64,000 bases of DNA, from positions 248,001 through 312,000 of the forward strand of contig NZ_FNMZ01000004.1 in NCBI RefSeq assembly GCF_900106695.1, written 5' to 3'. The stretch's first letter is position 1; every line of letters begins with the position of its first letter. Positions 43,103 to 54,306 of this stretch are shown here, in pieces. The notes under the pieces are model-generated. The model was given only the letters and a program-made list of their open reading frames with translations, did no database searches and had not been told where the DNA came from. Position numbers and translations under genes: made by a program. Source of the DNA: Albimonas donghaensis (GTDB lineage Bacteria; Pseudomonadota; Alphaproteobacteria; Rhodobacterales; Rhodobacteraceae).

Positions 43103-43954
43103 TCAGCCGAATTCGGCCCGGTAGCTGGTGGCGATCAACGACACATGGTTTTCGAGCGGCGGCCGCAATTCGAACGCGCCCGGCTTGCGGTCGATATCGT
43201 GCAGACGCATCAGCACCCAGGCGTCGCGGCGCGCCTCGGAGACCCGCAGCTCGTTGCGCGAGATGTGGAAGGGCGTGCGGTTCCAGCCGCGCGTGGTCTT
43301 CACCTCGATCAGCCGCGGGCGGCCGTCCTGCTCGAAGCTCTCGATGTCGTAGCCCGCGCCATCGCCCCGGGTCTGGGAGGTCCAGTCCACGCGGCGCGCG
43401 AGGTCGTCCCGTCCGACGGTGCGCAGGGCGGCGCGCTCATGCTCCAGCGCCATCTCCTCCCCGGCCCTGCCCAGCGCGCGGTTGCGCTCGTCCCGCTCCG
43501 CCGCCCCGAAGCGGCGCGCCGTAGCTTCAGCTTGCTCGGCCTCCTTGGGTTGAGCTTGATTGGTCAGAGTAGGCGCAGCGCGGAACAAAAGCGTGGGAAA
43601 CTCCGCGAAGCCGGCGGTGCCGCCAATTCGCATCGCAGCATCCCATACCGGCGGGCGTTCAACCCAATCCGGATGAAGCGCGAGCCAGCGGGCGACAGCG
43701 TCTTCGAGCGATCTCTGGTAGTTGAACAGCGGCTTGTAACCGGCGATTCGTGTTTCGCCTGCTGACTGAAGAATGGCGCTGATGTTACGGTGCTTGTATT
43801 CGATCGCAGTTTCCGGCCGACCGATACGTGCGCAAAGCTCCCGCCTGTGCTCGCTCTTGTTGAGCCGCCGCCCCGCGCGTTCCTCTTCAAGCATGGCGAA
43901 GTAGTCCGCCACCGTCAGGTCATTGTCGTTGTCGCTCCAGGGTCCATCGCTCAT
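43103..43954 (-). CDS. DUF3883 domain-containing, nuclease-like protein
   Basis: A 283-residue soluble protein. Residues 12-85 (TVADYFAMLEEERAGRRLNK, EHRRELCARIGRPETAIEYK, RNISAILQSAGETRIAGYKP) form the N-terminal region often coupled to DUF3883. Residues 175-275 are the DUF3883 core. GAGYDIESFE and RLIEVKTTRG have the Asp and Glu-x-Lys spacing of PD-(D/E)XK nucleases. Related proteins occur in restriction and defence islands, but the role of a lone gene is unknown. GC drops to about 52% in part of the gene. No Shine-Dalgarno is visible before the ATG. It follows the acs terminator. Confidence 0.8.
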   Translation of the reverse strand: MSDGPWSDNDNDLTVADYFAMLEEERAGRRLNKSEHRRELCARIGRPETAIEYKHRNISAILQSAGETRIAGYKPLFNYQRSLEDAVARWLALHPDWVERPPVWDAAMRIGGTAGFAEFPTLLFRAAPTLTNQAQPKEAEQAEATARRFGAAERDERNRALGRAGEEMALEHERAALRTVGRDDLARRVDWTSQTRGDGAGYDIESFEQDGRPRLIEVKTTRGWNRTPFHISRNELRVSEARRDAWVLMRLHDIDRKPGAFELRPPLENHVSLIATSYRAEFG

Positions 43955-44009
43955 TGTGCCAAATCAGGACAATGGGCATTCTAGGTCAACGAAAAAAGCG
44001 CCCCCGACG

Positions 44010-44043
44010 AAAAAGGCCGGCCGCGTGGATCACGCGGCCGGCC
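44010..44043 (-). terminator. Strong intrinsic terminator of the acs transcript
   Basis: On the minus strand a 13-bp perfect stem (44043-44031 with 44027-44015, three-base loop) is followed by TTTTT (44014-44010). It lies 20 bp after the acs stop and separates acs from the DUF3883 gene. Confidence 0.93.
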
Positions 44044-44063
44044 CGGTTCGGAGGCGGGAACGC

Positions 44064-46019
<1,956 letters not shown>

Positions 46020-46137
46020 GGGGCGTGGTCCTCCTGAATGTCTCTCGGACGCGCGCCGTCGGGCGTCGCGCGCCCATTCGTTAACGGATGGGGCGGTTGA
46101 GGTCGCCCCATCCTTTAGGGTCAGATGGCCCCTCGGC

Positions 46138-46910
<773 letters not shown>

Positions 46911-46914
<4 letters not shown>

Positions 46915-47672
46915 AGGTGCGCTCCTCCGAGATAGGCTTCCTGGACCTTGGCGTTGCCCTTGATGTTCTCGGGCGCGTCCTCGACGATCACGTGGCCCTG
47001 CGCCAGCACCGAGATCCGGTCGGCGAGGCTGAACACCACGTGCATGTCGTGCTCGATCACCACCTTGGTGATGTTGCGCTCGGAGCCGATGCGCTTGAGC
47101 AGGTCGATGGTGGCGTTGGTGTCGGCCCGCGCCATGCCGGCGGTGGGCTCGTCCAGCAGCAGCAGCCGGGGCTCCTGCACCAGGCACATGGCCATCTCCA
47201 GCCGCCGCTTGTCGCCGCGCGACAGCGACCCGGACGGCATGTTGCGCCGGTCCGCCATGGCCACGTCGGCAAGCGCGCGCTCGGCCTTGTCGCGGATCTC
47301 CGCCTCCCGGCTCAGCGGGTGCCAGCCATGCAGGCGGAAGGCGCCGTCGCGCTGCGCCAGCGCCGGGATCATCACGTTCTCCAGCACCGTGAGATCCTCG
47401 AAGATCTCCGGGGTCTGGAACACGCGGGAGACGCCCGCCTGGTTGATCTCGTGGGGCTTCTTGCCGATCAGGCTCTGCCCCGCGAAGGTCACCGTGCCGG
47501 TGTCGGGCACGAGACGCCCGACGAAACAGTTGAGCAGCGTGGACTTGCCGGCGCCGTTGGGCCCGATGATGGCGTGGACCGTGCCCTCCATCACCGTGAG
47601 GTTGACGTCATCGAGCGCCTTGAGGCCGCCGAAGCGCTTGTTGACGCTCTGAACTTCGAGGATCGGGGTCAT
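46911..47672 (-). CDS. livG: Liv-type ABC transporter ATP-binding protein (LivG-like)
   Basis: A 253-residue ATPase. Walker A is GPNGAGKSTLLNCF, the signature is SLSRGDKRRLEMAM (Arg where LivG has Gly-Gly-Gln; still compatible with the family), and Walker B is LLLLDEPTAGMAR. LivG-like features include the insertion between Walker A and signature (RDGAFRLHGWHPLS). It lies seven bases after livM. Confidence 0.92.
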
Positions 47673-47679
47673 GGCGCCC

Positions 47680-48855
47680 TCACTCTGCGGGGGCGGGACG
47701 CGACTGCGCCTCGCCGGACTGCGGGTCCGCCTTGGAGCGGGAGGTGAAGAGCCGGCCGATGCGCTGGGCGCCCTCGATCAGCCCGCCGGGCAGGAAGGTC
47801 ACGATCAGCATGAAGATCAGGCCGAGCGTCAGGTGCCAGCCCTCCCCGACGAACAGCCCGAGCACCGCGGAGACCGCGTTGTTGAGCCCGTCGGGCAGGA
47901 AGGCGAAGACGCCGTGCAGGGTCGAGTCGTTGATCGCCGAGAAGATGTTCTCGAAATACTTGATCAGCCCCGCGCCCAGCACCGGCCCCAGCAGGGTGCC
48001 CGCGCCGCCGAGAATGGTCATCAGCACCACCTCTCCGGAGGCGGTCCACTGCATCCGCTCGGCGCCCGCCAGCGGATCCATCGCCGCCAGCAGCCCGCCG
48101 GCCAGGCCCGCGAACATGCCCGAGATCACGAAGGCCGCCAGCGTGTAGGGCTTGGTGTCGAGCCCGGTGTAGCTCATCCGGTTCTGGTTGGACTTCACCG
48201 CCTTCAGCATCATCCCGAAGGGCGAGCGGAACAGGCGCATGGAGATCCAGAAGCTCAGGATCAGGATCAGCGCGCAGACGTAGAAGCCCATGTTGAACTG
48301 CAGGGTCATGCCGGCGAGCGACGTCTCCCAGGTCGAGATCATGTCCAGCCCGAAGAGATTGGAGGCCGGGGCCTGCCCCTCCGCCGCGGCGTCGAGGATG
48401 CGGGGGTCGGACAGCGTGATCTGAAGCCCGGTCTCGCCATTGGTGATGGGCGTGAGCACCGAATAGGCGAGGTTGTAGCACATCTGCGCGAAGGCCAGCG
48501 TGAGGATCGAGAAGTAGATCCCCGACCGGCGCAGCGAGATGAAGCCGATGACCAGGCTGAACAGCCCCGCCACGATCACCGAGAAGATGACGGCGGGAAT
48601 GATGTTCATGCTCAGCAGCTTGAACATCCAGACCGCGGCGTAGGACCCGACGCCCAGGAAGGCCGCATGGCCGAAGCTGAGATAGCCGGTCAGGCCGAAC
48701 AGGATGTTGAAGCCGATCGCGAAGATCCCGTAGATCGCGAATTTCTGCAGGAGGTCCGGGTAGCCCGCCCCGAAGGGGGCGAGGATCACCGGGCCGGCGA
48801 GCACCGCGATCGAGAAGACGATCAGCAGCAGGGTGTCGGAGGTCTTGGTGTTCAT
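47680..48855 (-). CDS. livM: Liv-type ABC transporter permease (LivM-like)
   Basis: A 391-residue membrane permease with about ten hydrophobic segments. [20 protein letters not shown] is the typical LivM start. [12 protein letters not shown] is the coupling loop to the ATPases. Residues after 360 form a short hydrophilic tail. It lies four bases after livH. Confidence 0.92.
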   Translation of the reverse strand: MNTKTSDTLLLIVFSIAVLAGPVILAPFGAGYPDLLQKFAIYGIFAIGFNILFGLTGYLSFGHAAFLGVGSYAAVWMFKLLSMNIIPAVIFSVIVAGLFSLVIGFISLRRSGIYFSILTLAFAQMCYNLAYSVLTPITNGETGLQITLSDPRILDAAAEGQAPASNLFGLDMISTWETSLAGMTLQFNMGFYVCALILILSFWISMRLFRSPFGMMLKAVKSNQNRMSYTGLDTKPYTLAAFVISGMFAGLAGGLLAAMDPLAGAERMQWTASGEVVLMTILGGAGTLLGPVLGAGLIKYFENIFSAINDSTLHGVFAFLPDGLNNAVSAVLGLFVGEGWHLTLGLIFMLIVTFLPGGLIEGAQRIGRLFTSRSKADPQSGEAQSRPAPAE

Positions 48856-48859
48856 GGGA

Positions 48860-49888
48860 TCAGGCCTCCATCACGCCCTTGCGGCCCAGCAGGCCCCGGG
48901 GGCGGGTGAGCAGGATGACGACGGCCACCAGGTAGATGATGATCTGGTCGATGCCGGGGAGGATCTGCTTGACCTCGTTCATCGAGGCGAAGCTCTGCAG
49001 GATGCCGAGCAGAAAGCCCGCGGCGACCGCGCCGGGCAGCGAGCCCATGCCGCCGACCACGACGACCACGAAGCTCAGGACCAGGAAGTCCATGCCCAGG
49101 TGGTAGTCGGGCGACAGGATCGGGGTGTACATGACCCCCGCCAGCCCCGCGACGACGGCGGCGAGCCCGAACATCAGCGTGAAGCGCTTGTCGATGTTGA
49201 TGCCCAGCAGGCCGACGGTTTCACGGTCCGCCATGCCGGCGCGGACCACCATCCCGAAGGTGGTGAAGCGCAGGAAGCAGAACACGGCGCCCAGCACCGC
49301 CGCGGCGAAGAGGAAATAGACCAGCCGCCACAGCGGATAGACGATCACGCCGGCCTCCATCCCGAAGGCGGCGCCGAAATCGGCCATGCCGGACAGGGTG
49401 TCGGGGGCGGGCTGGGGAATCGGGTTGGCGCCGAAGAAGGCCTTGATGATCTCCTGCAGCACGATGGCCAGGCCGAAGGTCACCAGGATCTGGTCCGCAT
49501 GGGGGCGCTTGTAGAAGTGGCGGATCAGACCGCGCTCCATCACCAGGCCCACCAGGAACATGAAGGGCAGCGCCAGCGCGATCGAGACCGGCACCGACCA
49601 GTCGATCAGCCAGGTCCCGGCGTCGCCGAACCAGGCCTCCGCATAGGGGGTGCGCAGCTCCAGCGGCGTGCCCCAGGCGGTCTTCTCGGTGTCGGACAGG
49701 ACGATCTTCTGGAGGGTCAGCAGCTTGTTGATGGTCACGGCGCAGAAGGCGCCCAGCATGAACAGCGCGCCATGGGCGAAGTTCACCACGCCCAGCGTCC
49801 CGAAGATCAGCGTCAGACCCAGCGCGATCATCGCGTAGGCGGAGCCCTTGTCGAGCCCGTTCAGAATTTGGAGTAGAATCGCGTCCAT
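48860..49888 (-). CDS. livH: Liv-type ABC transporter permease (LivH-like)
   Basis: A 342-residue permease. It opens [20 protein letters not shown], with [19 protein letters not shown] just after, the conserved LivH/UrtB-type N-terminus, and has a coupling loop at [15 protein letters not shown]. An unusual polar insert of about 30 residues ([20 protein letters not shown]) follows the second helix. It forms the translocation pore with LivM. Confidence 0.92.
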   Translation of the reverse strand: MDAILLQILNGLDKGSAYAMIALGLTLIFGTLGVVNFAHGALFMLGAFCAVTINKLLTLQKIVLSDTEKTAWGTPLELRTPYAEAWFGDAGTWLIDWSVPVSIALALPFMFLVGLVMERGLIRHFYKRPHADQILVTFGLAIVLQEIIKAFFGANPIPQPAPDTLSGMADFGAAFGMEAGVIVYPLWRLVYFLFAAAVLGAVFCFLRFTTFGMVVRAGMADRETVGLLGINIDKRFTLMFGLAAVVAGLAGVMYTPILSPDYHLGMDFLVLSFVVVVVGGMGSLPGAVAAGFLLGILQSFASMNEVKQILPGIDQIIIYLVAVVILLTRPRGLLGRKGVMEA

Positions 49889-50040
49889 CGCGCCGGCTCC
49901 CGTTGGCTGGCCCGTTCGTGGGGGTCACCGATTTCGCGGGGTGGGGATCGCCGGCGACGGGGAGGAGATCCGCGGCCGACGACCCCCGATGACGCCGACC
50001 GCGCGAGGGGCGCGGCCGACGTTTCGCACTCAGGCGCGGA

Positions 50041-51384
50041 TCACGCGCCCGGGTTGCACTTGCCCAGCTCGCCGCCGGCGAACATGGGATGGTCGACCGG
50101 GTAGGTCACCTGCTCGGCCGGGGTGACGTCCACGACTTCCAGAAGGTCGAACTGGGAGGTCGGGTTGTCCTTGCCCTTCACGACCAGCACGTCCTTGAAG
50201 CACTGGTGATCGCCGGCGCGATACAGCGTCGGGCCATTGCCCAGGCCGTCGAACTGGTAGTCCTCCAGCGCCTCGGCGATGGCGCAGGGGTTGAACGACC
50301 CGGCGCGCTGGGCCGCGTCGGCGTAGAGCAGGGTCTGGCAGTAGGTGGTGTGCGCGGCCTGGGACGGCGGGAAGCCGTATTTCTGACCGAAGGAGCGCAC
50401 GAAGGCCTGGGAGCCCGCGTCCTGCAGCGACCAGTGCCAGTTGGTGGAGCCGAAGATGCCCTTCACCGCCTCGCCCGCGCCCTGCGCCATGAGGCGGGAA
50501 TAGAGCGGGACCACGATCTCGAACTGCTTGCCGTTGACCTGCTTGTCCTTAAGGCCGAACTGCACCGCCTGGGTCAGCGAGTTGACCATGTCGCGGCCGT
50601 AGTGGTTCAGGATCAGCACGTCGGCGCCCGAGTTCAGCACCGGGGTGATGTACTGCGAGAAGTCGCCCGCGCCCAGCGGGGTGCGCACCTTGTTCACCGT
50701 CTCCCAGCCGAGCCCCTCGGTGGCGGCGGCGATCGACTCCTCCTGGGTCCAGCCCCAGGTGTAGTCGGCGGTCAGGTGATAGGCCTTGCGGTCGGCCCCG
50801 TACTGGGCCTTGAGCACCGGCGCCAGCGCCGCGCCCGACATGTAGGCGTTGAAGAAGTGGCGGAAGCCGTTGGCCTTCTTGTCCTTGCCGGTGGTGTCGT
50901 TGGAATGGGTGAGGCCGGCCATGAAGATGACGCCCATCTCCTGGCACAGGCCCTGCACCGCGATGGCGACGCCCGAGGACGAGCCGCCGGTGATCATGAT
51001 GGCGCCGTCACGCTCGATCATGCGCTTGGCCGAGGCGCGGGCCGCGTCGGACTTGGTCTGGGTGTCGCCGGTGACGAACTCCACCTTCTTGCCGTTGATG
51101 CCCGAGCCGCTCAGCGCCTTGGAGGAGAAGGTGGCGAGCATGCCGCCGTCGCCGCCGCCGTTGAGATGCTCGACCGCCAGCTCGTAGGCCCGCAGCTCGT
51201 CCGCGCCCTCCTCGGCGTAGGCGCCGGTCTGGGGGACGTTGAAGCCGAGGGTGACCGTGCCGCCCGTCGGCTCGTTGGTATAGGCGTAGGCCGGGCGCGA
51301 CCAGACCATGGGCGCTGCGATGCCGGCGCCCGCGACCGCGGAGGTCTTGAGCAGGCCGCGGCGGCTGATGGTGAATTTCGTCAT
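50041..51384 (-). CDS. Liv-type substrate-binding protein with Tat signal
   Basis: A 447-residue periplasmic binding protein of the type I (Leu/Ile/Val) family. The N-terminus ISRRGLLKTSAVAGAGIAAP is a twin-arginine signal, cleaved near YAYTNEP, so it is exported folded. The body has GGTVTLGFNVPQTGAYAEEG and the two-lobed layout. Tat export and 447 residues (LivK is ~345) set it apart from classical leucine-binding proteins and fit the urea/amide/short-acid branch. GGGAGGA lies four bases before the ATG. It is the first gene of the operon that ends with acs. Confidence 0.9.
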   Translation of the reverse strand: MTKFTISRRGLLKTSAVAGAGIAAPMVWSRPAYAYTNEPTGGTVTLGFNVPQTGAYAEEGADELRAYELAVEHLNGGGDGGMLATFSSKALSGSGINGKKVEFVTGDTQTKSDAARASAKRMIERDGAIMITGGSSSGVAIAVQGLCQEMGVIFMAGLTHSNDTTGKDKKANGFRHFFNAYMSGAALAPVLKAQYGADRKAYHLTADYTWGWTQEESIAAATEGLGWETVNKVRTPLGAGDFSQYITPVLNSGADVLILNHYGRDMVNSLTQAVQFGLKDKQVNGKQFEIVVPLYSRLMAQGAGEAVKGIFGSTNWHWSLQDAGSQAFVRSFGQKYGFPPSQAAHTTYCQTLLYADAAQRAGSFNPCAIAEALEDYQFDGLGNGPTLYRAGDHQCFKDVLVVKGKDNPTSQFDLLEVVDVTPAEQVTYPVDHPMFAGGELGKCNPGA

Positions 51385-51755
51385 GTAATCCTCCCGTTGA
51401 GGACCGGGTTTCGCGACCCGGCCAGTTCCGTTCCGATCAGCGTCCCGGGACGCTGATCGCCGGGGGTCCTGGCCTGCCGACGCCGCGGTCGCCTCCCTGG
51501 CTCGCGGCGTCGGCGCGTCGGGGCTCGAACCCGGGGCTGACCATGGGCCGAGTTGTTCAAGATGTCAACAAGTGCCTGTTATTGTTGGATTTTTTTGTTG
51601 ATTTTTGACGTGCTGCACATGCGAACTTGTCAATTCTCAACTTGCGGCATAAAAAAGGCACGCGGCGCAACGGCTTGCGCCCTGCAAGATGAACGGGCCG
51701 GCCGGCCGTTTCGCATCGCAACAGGAACTCGCCCCTGGCGGGAGGACCCGCGCCC
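51385..51755. promoter_or_regulatory. Divergent control region between the Liv-type operon and the ScfR-like regulator
   Basis: A 371-bp gap without genes. Its right half (51550-51660) is the most AT-rich patch in the window. Rightward, TTGTCA, 17 bases, then TAAAAA (51628-51656) is a fair promoter for the regulator. Leftward, TTGACA occurs at 51551-51570 without a good -10. Several TTGC/GCAA half-sites cluster between 51640 and 51690, including the palindrome at 51664-51681. Confidence 0.6.
51664..51681. promoter_or_regulatory. Inverted repeat GGCGCAA-CGGC-TTGCGCC, candidate regulator site
   Basis: A perfect 7-base inverted repeat 75-92 bp before the ScfR-like start, with another TTGCGG 20 bp upstream and GCAAG just downstream. 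ScfR-type regulators are reported to bind paired TTTGCAAA-like boxes, so TTGC/GCAA half-sites here suggest autoregulation. Confidence 0.5.
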
Positions 51756-53327
51756 ATGCCCACCACCATGATCGGCCTGCGAATCCGCGAACGCCGCCGC
51801 GCCGCGGGCCTGCGCCAGGTGGAGCTGGCGGAGCGGATGGGAATCTCCGCCTCCTATCTCAACCTGATCGAGCGCGAGAAGCGGCGCGCCTCTCCCGACC
51901 TGGCGGCGCGGGCGGCGCGGGCGCTGGGGGTCGATCCTTCGGAGCTTGACGGCGCGGTGGAACGGCGGCTCGCCGACCGCATGGCGGAGATCGCGGCGGA
52001 CCCCGAATATTCCGACCTCGGGCTGGACGCCGACGCCGCCCGCGACCTGCTGGGCCGTCATCCGGGCTGGGGGCGGGCGCTGGCCCGGGCCTGGGCCTCG
52101 CGGCGGGAGGCGGCGCGCACGGTGGAGGCGCTGTCGGACCGGCTGACCCATGACCCGTTCCTGTCGGATGCGGTGCACCGGATGCTGACCCATGTGGCCG
52201 CCATGCGCTCGACCTCCGAGATCCTGGAAGGCGTGGACGACATCGAGCCCGCCCAACGCCGGCGCTTCCACGAGATCCTGCTGACCGAATCCACCCGCGC
52301 CTCGGAAGTTTCGGAGAACCTCGCCCGCTTCTTCGACGCTGCGCATCAGGGGGCGGAGGCCTCGACCCCCGTGGAGGACGTGGAGGAGGCGTTTCTGGAT
52401 GCCGGCAATCGTTTCGCCTCGCTGGAGCCGCCGGAGCCGGTCGGCGGGGCGGACGCGCATCCCGAGGCGATCTACGGGGCCCTGCGCGCGACCCTGCCCG
52501 GGGGCGGCGCCGCGGTGGCCCCGCCCGAGGCGCCCCCGGTGGTCCGACGGCGCGCGCTGGGCGAGGCCGTGGCCCGCCAGCGGCTGGCCGGCGCCATCGA
52601 CGCGGAGATCGACGCCCGCCCCCGCCTGCGCGACGGCGCGGCGCGGCGGCGGGCGGAGGCGGCGCTGATCGAATACGCGGTGGACGCGATGCTGATGCCC
52701 GTGGCGCCCTTCGCCGAGACGGGCCGGCGCCTGGGCTGGGACCTGGACGCCATGGCGGCGAGCTTCGGGGTCAGCTTCGACGCCGCCGCGCGCCGTCTGA
52801 CCTCGCTGGGCGGGGTCGCGGCGACGGGCGTCGGTTCGGGCGGCGTCGGCTCCGGCGGCGGTGGGGCGATCGGCGGCGGTTCGGGGGGCGGCGGTTCGGG
52901 GGGGGGGGGGGCGCCCTCGCTCGCCACCGGCGCGCCGCGGGCGGCCTATGTGCGGATCAACGCGGCCGGGGTGGCGCTGCAACGGCGCCTGCTGCCCGAG
53001 ATCACCCTGCCCCGCCACGGCGCGGCCTGCCCGCTCTGGGCGCTTTACCGCGCGCTCTCCCAGCCCGGCGTCACCCTGCGCCAGCTCGCCGAGTTCCCGT
53101 CGGGCGAGCGCGCGGTGTTCGTGGCCCGGGCCGAGCCGCCGGAGGCCCCGGCCTGGGGCCGCCCGCTCCAGCAGCAGGCGAGCCTGATCGCCCTGCCCGG
53201 CGAGGCCGCCGCCGCCACGGTCTACGCCCCCCGCCCGCGCGAAACGCCGGAGCCGGTGGGGCCCAACTGCCGTGTATGCGCCCGCGAGGATTGCCGCTGG
53301 CGCGCCGAGGATCCGGTGATCGGCTGA
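51756..53327 (+). CDS. ScfR/RamB-type XRE-family short-chain acyl-CoA-responsive regulator
   Basis: A 523-residue regulator. An XRE helix-turn-helix fills residues 5-60 (LRIRERRRAAGLRQVELAER; ISASYLNLIEREKRR). A middle domain follows. The C-terminal DUF2083 part ends with a Cys motif, NCRVCAREDCRWR (Cys 505, 508, 513). This is the layout of ScfR proteins such as RamB and PccR, which control acetate and propionate metabolism. The neighbouring zinc-peptidase-like HExxH of IrrE is not visible. A Gly-rich linker near residues 355-390 contains 14 consecutive G. GGGAGGA precedes the ATG. It is divergent from the liv-acs operon. Confidence 0.9.
   Translation: MPTTMIGLRIRERRRAAGLRQVELAERMGISASYLNLIEREKRRASPDLAARAARALGVDPSELDGAVERRLADRMAEIAADPEYSDLGLDADAARDLLGRHPGWGRALARAWASRREAARTVEALSDRLTHDPFLSDAVHRMLTHVAAMRSTSEILEGVDDIEPAQRRRFHEILLTESTRASEVSENLARFFDAAHQGAEASTPVEDVEEAFLDAGNRFASLEPPEPVGGADAHPEAIYGALRATLPGGGAAVAPPEAPPVVRRRALGEAVARQRLAGAIDAEIDARPRLRDGAARRRAEAALIEYAVDAMLMPVAPFAETGRRLGWDLDAMAASFGVSFDAAARRLTSLGGVAATGVGSGGVGSGGGGAIGGGSGGGGSGGGGAPSLATGAPRAAYVRINAAGVALQRRLLPEITLPRHGAACPLWALYRALSQPGVTLRQLAEFPSGERAVFVARAEPPEAPAWGRPLQQQASLIALPGEAAAATVYAPRPRETPEPVGPNCRVCAREDCRWRAEDPVIG
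52898..52911 (+). repeat. Homopolymer of 14 G inside the regulator gene
   Basis: The run encodes Gly at about residues 381-385 of the Gly-rich linker. A gain or loss of one base would shift the frame before the Cys-rich C-terminal domain. Confidence 0.9.
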
Positions 53328-53476
53328 GGGGGCCCGCGGGCCGGCCTGTCCTTTCGCCCCGATGGCCCCCCGCCCCCCAATGGCCCCGCCCCCCGGATGG
53401 CCCCCCCCGGATGGCCCCGGCGCGTCCGATGCCCCGGCGCCCCGGAGGCCGCGCCCCGAAACGGGGCGCGGCCGGG

Positions 53477-53511
53477 CGAGCCGGAGGGGGCTCGACGCCC
53501 CCTCCGGCTCG
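53477..53511 (+). terminator. Long hairpin after the regulator gene
   Basis: A perfect 15-bp stem (53477-53491 with 53497-53511) and a five-base loop, followed by ATTTCG. It lies in the 247-bp gap before the ThiE-like gene, which also holds imperfect GATGGCCCC repeats (53360-53420). Confidence 0.65.
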
Positions 53512-53574
53512 ATTTCGCGCGACGCCCGCCGCTCGCCTCTTCCCTTCCGCCCGCGTCCGCGCTATCGGCCCGCC

Positions 53575-54204
53575 ATGACCCAAGAGCCTGAAGACGCCGC
53601 CCGCCTGATCCTCGTCACCCCGCCCCGCGCGGCGCTGGAGACGTTGACCGCCGCCCTGCCCGACGCGCTGGCCTCCGGCCTGGTGGCGACGGTGCGGCTC
53701 GACATGCCCGGCGCGCCGGAGGACGAGATCCGCCGCGCCGCCGACGCGCTGCGGGTGATCTGCCACGCCGCCGACGTCGCCCTGGTGATCCGCGACCATT
53801 TCCGGATGGTCCGGCCGCTGGGCCTCGACGGCGCGCAGGTGGACCTGAAGGGCGCGTCGCTCAAGAAGATCCGGGCGGAGATGGGCGAGGACGCCATTCT
53901 CGGCGTCGCCTGCGGAACCTCGCGCCATGACGGCATGGTGGCCGGCGAGGCGGGGGCCGACTACGTGCTCTTCGGCCCGTTCCGCGCGCCCGAGGGCCTC
54001 GGCGCCGGCGAGACCGCGCCCATGGAGCTGTTCGAGTGGTGGGGCGAGATGATCGAGACCCCCTCGATCGCCGAGGGCGGCGTGACCGTGGAGGACGCGG
54101 GCGCGCTCTCCGCCCATGCCGATTTCATCGCGCCGGACGTCTCGGTCTGGGACGGCGATCTCGTCGCCAACCTGCGCCGTTTCCAGGCCGCTCTGGACGA
54201 CTGA
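53575..54204 (+). CDS. Thiamine-phosphate-synthase-like protein with altered active site
   Basis: A 209-residue TIM-barrel protein resembling ThiE: DVALVIRDHFRMVRPLGLDG, ILGVACGTSRHDGMVAGEAG and ADYVLFGPFRAPEGLG. Classical ThiE has G-x-H-x-G-Q-x-D and G-P-V-F-x-T-x-T-K; here they read GAQVDLKG and FGPFRAPEG, so residues that bind the pyrimidine pyrophosphate are missing. It may therefore have a different or reduced activity. No TPP riboswitch is visible upstream. It is convergent with olsA. Confidence 0.75.
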   Translation: MTQEPEDAARLILVTPPRAALETLTAALPDALASGLVATVRLDMPGAPEDEIRRAADALRVICHAADVALVIRDHFRMVRPLGLDGAQVDLKGASLKKIRAEMGEDAILGVACGTSRHDGMVAGEAGADYVLFGPFRAPEGLGAGETAPMELFEWWGEMIETPSIAEGGVTVEDAGALSAHADFIAPDVSVWDGDLVANLRRFQAALDD

Positions 54205-54233
54205 CCTCCCGCGCAAGGCGAGCGTGGAGCGAC

Positions 54234-54258
54234 CGCGGGGGGCATCGAGCCCCCCGCG
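54234..54258. terminator. Hairpin between convergent ThiE-like gene and olsA
   Basis: CGCGGGGGGC (54234-54243) pairs with GCCCCCCGCG (54249-54258) around a five-base loop in a 102-bp convergent gap, suitable for both directions but without T runs. Confidence 0.5.
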
Positions 54259-54306
54259 CCCGCCCTCGCGCGAGCGCTCGGTCAAACGGCGCCGGCGCGC
54301 GGCAAT

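Noticed and set aside
53328-53574. Possible TPP riboswitch before the ThiE-like gene.
   Set aside because: No CTGAGA or ACCTGATCTGG-like THI-box sequences. The strong hairpin fits a terminator of the preceding gene.
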